Of a DNA stretch of 7,223 nucleotides, positions 1 through 5,055 are shown in pieces (positions within the stretch are counted from its first letter, which is position 1; each line of letters opens with the position of its first letter). The notes under the pieces were generated by a model. It was not told where the DNA came from. It made no database searches and was given only the letters and a program-made list of their open reading frames with translations. Source of the DNA: UBA4661 sp002405405 (GTDB lineage Bacteria; Bacteroidota; Ignavibacteria; Kapaibacteriales; UBA4661); assembly GCA_036847245.1 (NCBI GenBank), contig DAIUAL010000173.1:1-7223 (forward strand), given 5' to 3'. A program made the translations under genes and the position numbers.

Positions 1-1357
1 CATTTTTATATGGTGCATAGCGTAAAGTAATGTCAGCCCAAAAGTATCGCTTTACTATTGCTCTACGGTGAGAAAAAGCGTCGAATCCATATTTTCCATG
101 ATAAGCACCTGAACCACTCTCACCAACACCGCCAAAAGGTAAACTTGGCACTGAAATATGAAATAGTGTATCATTAATGCAACCGCCCCCAAAAATGATA
201 TTTTCTTTGATATAGTTTTGTACTGATGTGTTCTTTGAGAAAATATATAAGGCGAGTGGTCGAGGATAAGACTTCACAAAGTCGATAGCAGACTCAATAT
301 TTTCATACGAAATAACCGGAAGAATTGGTCCGAAAATTTCTTCTTGCATAACATGCGCATCAGGCTCAATATCAACAAGAATAGTAGGAGCAATATACTT
401 CTTTATGCGGTCTGCTTGTCCCCCTTCGACAATTTTCCCTTCGCCTACAAATTTCATCAGGCGATCAAAATGATGCTCGTGAATAATCCTTGCATAATCT
501 GGGCTTTCATCAGGACGTTCGCCGTAAAACTCACGAATGTACTGCTGCATTGCAGTAAGTAATGGCTGATACTGTTTCTTGTGTACAAGTACATAGTCAG
601 GCGCTATGCACGTCTGTCCAGCATTAGCAAATTTCCCCCAGACTATACGTTTAGCTGTTAACTGTAGATCTATATCTTCGTCAACTATACAAGGACTTTT
701 TCCTCCAAGTTCAAGCGTATAAGGCGTAAGTTGTTCTGCACAAGCAATTGCGACTTTCGTACCGACCTCTGTTCCTCCGGTAAAGAATACATAATCGAAT
801 TTTTGTTTGAGCAGTGATTGAGACACCTTATAATCACCTTGAATGACAGTAAGTAATTCAGATTGAAATGCATGTGCAATCATTTCTGCCAACAACTTAG
901 AAACAGTCGGAGCATGTTCACTAGGCTTTATAACAACGGTATTTCCTGCTGCAATGCTAGCGATGACAGGGGCAATTGCCAGTTGAAAAGGATAATTCCA
1001 GGGAGCAATAACAAGCGTAACACCAAGTGGCAATGATTCAGTATATGCACGACCTGGTAGAGAGATAAAATTGATCCGTGAACGCTTCGGTTTCATCCAT
1101 GAACGTAGATGCTTTATTGCATATTTTATTTCCTCCAATACGAACATATATTCAGCTAAGTATGCCTCTGTTCGTGGTTTAGCTAAATCAGCATATAATG
1201 CTCCGTAAATTTGCTCTTCGTTTACACGCACAACAGATTGTAGTGCTTGCAAAGCTTTAAGGCGAGCTTCGTACGGCAAGGTTGCGCGAGTTTCAAAAAA
1301 CTGTCGTTGCCTTACAACAATCTCATGAATAGTTTCAACAGAATCTTCGTATTGCAT
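1..1357 (-). CDS. Aldehyde dehydrogenase, ALDH3-like, C-terminal end cut by window edge
   Basis: An open frame of 452 codons runs from ATG (1355-1357) off the left edge. It is an NAD(P)+-dependent aldehyde dehydrogenase, which oxidises an aldehyde to the carboxylic acid; the substrate cannot be read from the sequence. Visible landmarks are PWNYP (residues 119-123, with the oxyanion-hole Asn121), GGTEVG (194-199, cofactor loop), the general base Glu216 in LELGGK, the nucleophile Cys250 in GQTCIAPDY, EEIFGP (339-344) and PFGGVGESG (407-415). The compact length and the GQTCIAPDY form point to the ALDH3/YwdH-type branch (usually about 450-470 aa), so only a few residues should be missing. The frame is closed by a TAA four codons upstream, and an AAGG lies 10 nt before the ATG, which supports this start. 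It follows the 2TM gene on the same strand after 91 nt, so it may or may not share that transcript. It is probably cytoplasmic or membrane-associated. Confidence 0.95.
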   Translation of the reverse strand, partial: MQYEDSVETIHEIVVRQRQFFETRATLPYEARLKALQALQSVVRVNEEQIYGALYADLAKPRTEAYLAEYMFVLEEIKYAIKHLRSWMKPKRSRINFISLPGRAYTESLPLGVTLVIAPWNYPFQLAIAPVIASIAAGNTVVIKPSEHAPTVSKLLAEMIAHAFQSELLTVIQGDYKVSQSLLKQKFDYVFFTGGTEVGTKVAIACAEQLTPYTLELGGKSPCIVDEDIDLQLTAKRIVWGKFANAGQTCIAPDYVLVHKKQYQPLLTAMQQYIREFYGERPDESPDYARIIHEHHFDRLMKFVGEGKIVEGGQADRIKKYIAPTILVDIEPDAHVMQEEIFGPILPVISYENIESAIDFVKSYPRPLALYIFSKNTSVQNYIKENIIFGGGCINDTLFHISVPSLPFGGVGESGSGAYHGKYGFDAFSHRRAIVKRYFWADITLRYAPYKN

Positions 1358-1383
1358 ATTCAACAAGCCTTATGATTGCGTAG

Positions 1384-1429
1384 AAGTAAGTACTGAGCTG
1401 CTTTACTTAACACGAGCTGAAATAAGTAA
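1384..1429. repeat. Three alternating AAGTAA/TTACTT/AAGTAA boxes (overlapping inverted repeats)
   Basis: In the 91-nt gap between the 2TM gene and the aldehyde dehydrogenase gene, AAGTAA (1384-1389), TTACTT (1403-1408) and AAGTAA (1424-1429) alternate. The last pair extends to a perfect 7-bp inverted repeat, TTACTTA (1403-1409) against TAAGTAA (1423-1429). The middle box could pair with either flank but not both. The stems are AT-only apart from one C-G pair and have no T-run behind them on the minus strand, so this is not a convincing terminator. It may be a weak regulatory structure or chance. Confidence 0.3.
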
Positions 1430-1448
1430 TCTCCTTAGTTGATAAACA

Positions 1449-1913
1449 CTAGTCTGCTTTCAACTCTTTCGTAAGTTCTTTTTCACGTTTTTTTTGTAAT
1501 CGTTTAGCTCCTTCCTCAACTTCTTCTTCTGTTGGAAAAAAAGCATTAGCACCAAGAATAGCCAGTCCTAACCCCCAACCAAGGAGCGGTAGAAGTGCCC
1601 AATTAATTCGACCAAATGCCGTAACATTCATAAGCATGAGAAATGCATTAACAACTGCATAAACAAGAGCATGACGGGCAAATCGGGATTTACGTCGCTG
1701 CTTCCAATCCGTTTTTACTGACTCCCACTTTTGTTCTTGCTGTATTGCATCAAGTGCACGATCTATTTCAGCTGCTTGCAATCCAACTTCTTTTGCAATC
1801 CCAATAAGTTGCTCTTTTGTAAGCTCATCACTTGACAAAGAATTCTCGCGCATTTGCATCGCACGGGCAAGAATACGTTCAGCATCTTCTCGTGTATAGA
1901 GTTGATTAGCCAT
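1449..1913 (-). CDS. Small 2TM-domain membrane protein with N-terminal helical domain
   Basis: This 154-residue protein has two visible parts. Residues 5-60 form a charged, helix-rich segment (YTREDAERILARA, then a KEVGLQAAEIDRAL helix) of the kind often found in front of small membrane domains. Residues 78-126 match the two-helix 2TM domain: a basic ARHALVYAVVNAFLMLMNVT helix, a short GRINWALLP turn, and a second helix LLGWGLGLAILGANAFF. A charged lysine- and glutamate-rich coiled tail follows (127-154). The topology suggests both ends in the cytoplasm, but the function is unknown. The ATG lies 3 nt after the distal TAA of the lysS frame, so the two genes are almost certainly co-transcribed and probably translationally coupled. 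GGAG and GGA lie 12 and 6 nt before the start. The stop codon is TAG; if it were read, only 13 further codons would follow before TAA. Confidence 0.85.
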   Translation of the reverse strand: MANQLYTREDAERILARAMQMRENSLSSDELTKEQLIGIAKEVGLQAAEIDRALDAIQQEQKWESVKTDWKQRRKSRFARHALVYAVVNAFLMLMNVTAFGRINWALLPLLGWGLGLAILGANAFFPTEEEVEEGAKRLQKKREKELTKELKAD

Positions 1914-1916
1914 TGA

Positions 1917-3428
1917 TTATCCACGCTCCGGTTTAAGATGGGGAAAGAAAAGAACATCACGAATAGAATCTCGATTGGTCAGAAGCATGACGAAACGGTC
2001 AATTCCAATACCCAAACCGGCTGTCGGTGGCATTCCAATTTCCAACGCATGAATAAAGTCTTCATCGATAACCATTGCTTCGTCGTCTCCTCGATCTTTG
2101 AGTTTTGCCTGCTCTTCTAAACGCTAACGCTGATCAATAGGATCATTGAGTTCAGAATATGCATTAGCAATTTCTGTCCCGTTCACAAAGAGTTCAAATC
2201 GTTCAGTCAAACCTTGCTCAGAGCGATGTTTTTTTACCAAAGGCGACATTTCAACCGGATAGTCCATGATATACGTGGGCTGAATTAAATGCTCTTGTAC
2301 TTTTGCACTAAAAATTTCATCAATTATTTTACCGACACCAATTGACGGATCGAGTGAAATGCCAAGTTCTTGAGCAACACTGCGGAGTTCTGTTTCATTC
2401 ATACCACGCAAATCTCTACCGGTATATTCTTGAATAGAACCTAGCATTGTCATACGTTTGTAAGGCTTTGCAAAAGAAATTTCTTTTAAGTTTTTTCCCT
2501 CACCAAGAACTACGGTGGTTGTGCCAAAGACTGAGCGAACAGTATGCTCTAACATGTCTTCAACTGTATCCATCATCCATACATAGTCTTTGTATGCAAC
2601 ATAAAGTTCCATCATCGTGAATTCCGGGTTATGCGTACGGTCCATCCCTTCATTCCGAAAGTTTTTCCCTATTTCAAAAACACCTTCAAATCCTCCAACG
2701 ATCAAACGCTTGAGGTATAGTTCTACGGAAATACGAAGAAAAAATTCTGAATCTAGCGCATTGTGGTAGGTTGTAAACGGTCGCGCGGATGCACCACCAT
2801 AAAGTGGTTGCATAATAGGTGTTTCTACCTCGAGCCATCCCCGACCGTTCATGTATGAACGCATGGCTGAAATAACTGCGCTTCGCTTAATAAATGTTTC
2901 TCGAACTTCTGAATTAACGACTAAATCAGTGTAGCGCTGTCGATAACGAAGCTCAACATCAGCGAAGGCATCGTATACAACTTTGTTTCCGGCTTCATCT
3001 ACGGCTTCTTTTGCAATTGGCAATGGTGAGAGGGACTTTGTTAGAATAATCAATTCAGCAGCATGAACGCTTATTTCTCCGACTTTTGTTCGGAAAACAT
3101 ATCCACGAATGCCAACAATATCACCTATATCATAGAGTTTAAAATCATCATAGTTTGTTATGTCGCCTTGCCTGATATAGACCTGAATTTTTCCAGATTG
3201 ATCCATAATATGAGCAAAACTTGCTTTGCCCATACGACGAATTGCCATTACACGTCCTGCTACGGCAACATTCGCAAAGTCTTCCTTGCCTTCATCGGTA
3301 AATGCTGAGAGAATCTCTACGGCAGAATGTGTTCGATCAAAAGAATACGGATATGGATTAACTCCTTGTTCGCGTAAATGAACGAGTTCTTCACGACGAC
3401 GAATTTGCTGGTCATTTAATTCTTTCAT
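1917..3428 (-). CDS. lysS: Lysyl-tRNA synthetase (class II), interrupted by an in-frame TAG at codon 435
   Basis: LysRS charges tRNA-Lys with lysine using ATP, in the cytoplasm. The uninterrupted part is 434 codons (2124-3428). It shows the N-terminal OB-fold anticodon-binding domain (about 53-130, with RRMGKASFAHIMDQSGKIQVYI), GWLEVETPIM in motif 1 (197-206), ARPF (215-218), motif 2 FRNEGMDRTHNPEF (257-270) and NGTEIANAYSELNDP (416-430). Codon 435 is TAG. The same frame then continues for 68 codons (2123-1920) to a TAA at 1917-1919. That part carries the rest of the fold: GDDEAMVIDEDF, GMPPTAGLGIGIDR (motif 3, residues 471-478, with the ATP-binding Arg478) and IRDVLFFP. The full frame of 503 positions matches the usual LysRS length of about 490-510. 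Family members typically have Glu at position 435 (DQRERFEEQ), so one G-to-T change of GAG gives TAG. Termination there would remove motif 3 and inactivate the enzyme. It could be an assembly error, a pseudogene, or a read-through codon. The ATG start has a weakly placed AGGA 12 nt upstream. Confidence 0.95.
2124..2126 (-). other. In-frame amber codon inside lysS
   Basis: The reverse-strand context is CAG CGT TAG CGT TTA GAA GAG CAG, encoding Q-R-stop-R-L-E-E-Q. Homologous LysRS proteins read DQRERFEEQ or similar here, so the codon replaces a conserved glutamate. There is no frameshift, and the base following the stop is C, which is a comparatively weak context for termination. The codon lies inside the catalytic domain, about 36 codons before motif 3. 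Confidence 0.95.
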
Positions 3429-3447
3429 TCTTAATTGTGTTCCTAAA

Positions 3448-3477
3448 ATGATACAAAAGATGAGTTCTTTCCTTCAA
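3448..3477 (-). promoter_or_regulatory. Candidate sigma70-like promoter for lysS
   Basis: On the minus strand, TTGAAG (3472-3477) and TATCAT (3448-3453) are separated by 18 nt. They match the -35 and -10 consensus at 4/6 and 5/6 positions. The -10 box ends 19 nt upstream of the lysS ATG. This is a by-eye match in AT-rich DNA, so the call is tentative. Confidence 0.3.
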
Positions 3478-3502
3478 AGTTAGTGTTTTACATGCGTACT
3501 TC

Positions 3503-3515
3503 CATACATTGTATG
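3503..3515. promoter_or_regulatory. 13-nt palindrome between divergent lysS and infC, possible operator
   Basis: CATACATTGTATG is a perfect inverted repeat with 6-bp arms around one central base. It sits in the 240-nt divergent region about 75 nt upstream of lysS. Its position suits a dimeric repressor or activator site acting on either gene, but no second copy is visible in the window and no regulator can be named. Confidence 0.25.
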
Positions 3516-3555
3516 AAAAGCTCTTTTGTGTTCGCATAAAATTTCGCAATTTTGC

Positions 3556-3563
3556 TATCTTTG
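3556..3563 (+). promoter_or_regulatory. TAnnTTTG-type -7 box, possible infC operon promoter
   Basis: TATCTTTG matches the Bacteroidota -7 consensus TAnnTTTG exactly and lies 105 nt before the infC ATG. A good -33 TTTG at the expected distance is missing; the nearest TTTG is 27 nt upstream. The box is embedded in a small perfect inverted repeat, CTATC-TTT-GATAG (3555-3567). If it is used, transcription would begin just before the leader hairpin at 3580. Confidence 0.25.
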
Positions 3564-3579
3564 ATAGAAAACTATTGCG

Positions 3580-3617
3580 CGAGCTGTGCAGGATATTTTT
3601 CACGCTCGATATTTTTT
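3580..3617 (+). terminator. Terminator-like hairpin with T-run in the infC leader (possible attenuator)
   Basis: CGAGC-T-GTG (3580-3588) pairs with CACGCTCG (3601-3608) as an 8-bp stem with one bulged T. It has a 12-nt loop and is followed by ATATTTTTT (3609-3617). It lies about 50 nt upstream of infC and after the best promoter-like box. That placement would let it attenuate the infC-rpmI-rplT transcript, as leader terminators do for this operon in some Firmicutes under bL20 control. No bL20-binding mimic was identified. Confidence 0.35.
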
Positions 3618-3668
3618 CACAATTCCTTTTTTCTCTTGGGTAAATTCAGAAGTCCGCGTCCACATATA

Positions 3669-4232
3669 ATGCCGAAGAAGAACGATCTTGGCGTTCGTCT
3701 CAATGAAGAAATTGATGCGCCCACAATTCGTGTTGTTGATGAAGAAAGTCAGCAGCTCGGCGTTATGTCACCCCGCGAAGCACTGCGTCTTGCCGTGGAA
3801 CGCGGTTTGGACTTGGTAGAGATTGCGCCGAAAGCGGTTCCACCAGTCTGTAAAATTATTGATTTCGGGAAATATCGATACGAGCAGCATAAACGCGAAA
3901 AGATCCAAAAGAAAGCTCAACATCAACAACAGTTGAAGGAATTGCGTTTCAAAGCAGCTACTGATACTCATGACATTGAGTTCAAAACACGCCATGCACG
4001 TGAGTTCTTATTGGAAGGTGATAAAGTAAAAGCAACGGTTCTTTTTCGTGGACGTGAAATTGTTCACAAGTCGCTAGGTGAGGATTTGCTCAAGTCATTT
4101 GTAGCATCCCTAGAAGATCTTGCGAAAGTCGATCAAGAGATTAAAATGGAAGGAAATAACTGTTCGGTTATTCTTTCGCCTGACAAAGCAAAAATTGCCA
4201 TTTATGAAAAAACACATAAAAAGACACAATAA
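3669..4232 (+). CDS. infC: Translation initiation factor IF-3
   Basis: IF-3 (187 aa from this start) binds the 30S subunit, blocks premature 50S joining and checks the start codon and initiator tRNA. The N-terminal domain shows VRLNEEIDAPTIRVV (9-23), QQLGVMSPREAL and LDLVEIAPKAVPPVCKIIDFGKYRYE. A lysine- and glutamine-rich linker helix follows (about 75-95). The C-terminal domain has ELRFKAATDTHDIEFKTRHAREFL and GDKVKATVLFRGREIVHKSLG. The frame is open upstream to a possible ATG at 3552, but those 39 codons overlap the leader hairpin and have no counterpart in the family. The ATG at 3669 puts NEEI at the usual distance from the N terminus. No convincing Shine-Dalgarno site precedes it, and infC starts are often atypical. 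It is the first gene of infC-rpmI-rplT, divergent from lysS. Confidence 0.96.
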   Translation: MPKKNDLGVRLNEEIDAPTIRVVDEESQQLGVMSPREALRLAVERGLDLVEIAPKAVPPVCKIIDFGKYRYEQHKREKIQKKAQHQQQLKELRFKAATDTHDIEFKTRHAREFLLEGDKVKATVLFRGREIVHKSLGEDLLKSFVASLEDLAKVDQEIKMEGNNCSVILSPDKAKIAIYEKTHKKTQ

Positions 4233-4326
4233 CTTTTTGCTATAAGTACCTATTATACCAAATGTATCTTCTAAACGATAGTTCAGTCGCTTCATTTTCA
4301 ATCCGTTTTTTTTATTTCATTTACAC

Positions 4327-4330
4327 AAGG
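4327..4330 (+). promoter_or_regulatory. Ribosome binding site of rpmI
   Basis: AAGG lies 5 nt before the rpmI ATG, at the end of the 103-nt infC-rpmI gap. The rest of that gap is AT-rich, with an 8-nt T-run at 4306-4313 but no convincing hairpin in front of it. Confidence 0.5.
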
Positions 4331-4335
4331 TTGTC

Positions 4336-4530
4336 ATGCCTAAAACAAAATCAAATAGCGGTGCCTCGAAACGGTTCAAAGTAACCGGATCAGGTAAGGT
4401 TTTGCGCAAAAGCGCTTTCCGCCGCCACTTGCTTGCGAGTAAAAATGCTAAACGCCGCCGCGGACTTCGTGGCTCGGCTGTTGTAGCAGAAGTAGATACA
4501 CCTCGCGTTAAAGAATTGCTTGCGATGTAA
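4336..4530 (+). CDS. rpmI: 50S ribosomal protein bL35
   Basis: bL35 is a small basic protein of the large ribosomal subunit. This copy has 64 residues, the standard length. It begins with the diagnostic MPKTKSNSGASKRFKVTGSGKV and continues with the arginine-rich RRHLLASKNAKRRRGLRG. The C-terminal DTPRVKELL helix is present, so the gene is complete. It is the middle gene of the IF-3/bL35/bL20 cluster. Confidence 0.98.
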   Translation: MPKTKSNSGASKRFKVTGSGKVLRKSAFRRHLLASKNAKRRRGLRGSAVVAEVDTPRVKELLAM

Positions 4531-4575
4531 TTGGTTTGTACGCAAGTAATAGTTTTTATTCAATCATTTTTTTGT

Positions 4576-4580
4576 AGGAG
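4576..4580 (+). promoter_or_regulatory. Strong Shine-Dalgarno site of rplT
   Basis: AGGAG is followed by a 7-nt spacer and the rplT ATG. It is the best ribosome binding site in the window and shows that this organism uses anti-SD pairing for at least some genes. Confidence 0.8.
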
Positions 4581-4587
4581 TTGAAAC

Positions 4588-4935
4588 ATGCCACGCTCAA
4601 AAAATAAAGTCGCTTCACGCGCGCGTCGGAAACGGTTTCTGAAACTCGCTAAGGGTTATTGGGGTGCACGCAAAAACGTATGGACAATTGCGAAGCATCA
4701 CATTGAAAAAGGTTTGCAATATGCTTACCGCGACCGTAAAGATAAAAAACGTACATTTCGCAATCTTTGGATTGTTCGTATCAATGCGGCGGCTCGCCTC
4801 AATGGTACAAGCTATTCCCGATTGATGAATGATCTCAAGAAAAAAAATATCAAACTCGACCGTAAAATGTTAGCCGATTTAGCGATGAACATGCCGGCAG
4901 CATTCGCGCAAATTGTTAAAGCATCGCGTAGCTAA
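4588..4935 (+). CDS. rplT: 50S ribosomal protein bL20
   Basis: bL20 binds 23S rRNA early in large-subunit assembly. In several bacteria it also represses its own operon by binding the mRNA. The 115-residue protein has the conserved basic N-terminal arm (SRARRKRFLKLAKGYWGARKN), the AKHHIEKGLQYAYRDRKDKKRTFRNLWIVRINAA core and the SYSRLMNDLKKKNIKLDRKMLADLA C-terminal domain. Length and order are normal. It sits 57 nt after rpmI with a strong AGGAG site. A terminator-like hairpin follows 52 nt after its stop, before pheS. Confidence 0.98.
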   Translation: MPRSKNKVASRARRKRFLKLAKGYWGARKNVWTIAKHHIEKGLQYAYRDRKDKKRTFRNLWIVRINAAARLNGTSYSRLMNDLKKKNIKLDRKMLADLAMNMPAAFAQIVKASRS

Positions 4936-4987
4936 CAATAATATTGCACGCTCGATTTTCTGTTGATAATTGTTGTGGCTGAACTTT

Positions 4988-5029
4988 GAAGCGCGCGAGG
5001 TGTTCTATCTCGTGAGCTTCTTCTTTTTT
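4988..5029 (+). terminator. Strong terminator/attenuator hairpin between rplT and pheS
   Basis: The arm 4988-4999 (GAAGCGCGCGAG) pairs with 5009-5020 (CTCGTGAGCTTC) over 12 positions with one G-A mismatch and one G-T wobble. The loop is 9 nt, followed by TTCTTTTTT (5021-5029). This is the form of an intrinsic terminator. Because rplT and pheS run in the same direction and pheS starts 26 nt later, it could end the ribosomal-protein transcript, attenuate read-through into pheS, or both. An upstream segment (4946-4954, containing CACGCTCG) could pair with 4996-5003 and compete with the 5' arm, which would be an anti-terminator geometry. Confidence 0.6.
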
Positions 5030-5050
5030 GCTTCATTTGCTTCCCTCTAA
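5012..5050 (+). CDS. Possible Phe-rich leader peptide of pheS (uncertain)
   Basis: A GTG-started frame of 12 codons, MSFFFFASFASL if GTG is read as Met, ends in TAA 5 nt before the pheS ATG. The same frame is open back to a TAA at 4967-4969, with TTG at 4970 and 4973 as possible earlier starts. The longer reading has seven Phe in 26 codons. Phe-rich leader peptides control pheS in enterobacteria. Against this, there is no ATG and no Shine-Dalgarno site, and the four consecutive Phe codons coincide with the terminator's 3' arm and T-run, which would encode Phe by composition alone. It may only aid translational coupling to pheS, or may not be translated. Confidence 0.2.
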   Translation: MSFFFFASFASL

Positions 5051-5055
5051 GTATT

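Noticed and set aside
344..879. Short open frames on both strands inside the aldehyde dehydrogenase gene
   Set aside because: They are shadows of a 452-codon frame that carries all aldehyde dehydrogenase motifs, including catalytic Cys250 and Glu216.
1938..2120. Plus-strand 60-codon open frame overlapping the end of lysS
   Set aside because: The opposite strand here encodes an intact LysRS C terminus with motif 3; the plus-strand translation resembles no protein family.
2124..2126. Pyrrolysine or selenocysteine insertion at the lysS amber codon
   Set aside because: Selenocysteine uses UGA. Pyrrolysine would need pyl genes not seen here, and family members have Glu at this site with no catalytic reason for an unusual residue.
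3552..3668. N-terminal extension of IF-3 from an ATG at 3552
   Set aside because: The 39 extra codons have no counterpart in IF-3, overlap the leader hairpin and promoter-like box, and lack a Shine-Dalgarno site. The ATG at 3669 gives the normal length.
4936..5055. T-box riboswitch upstream of pheS
   Set aside because: The gap is only 120 nt and lacks the conserved T-box core sequence and a specifier stem; the hairpin and T-run alone do not support it.
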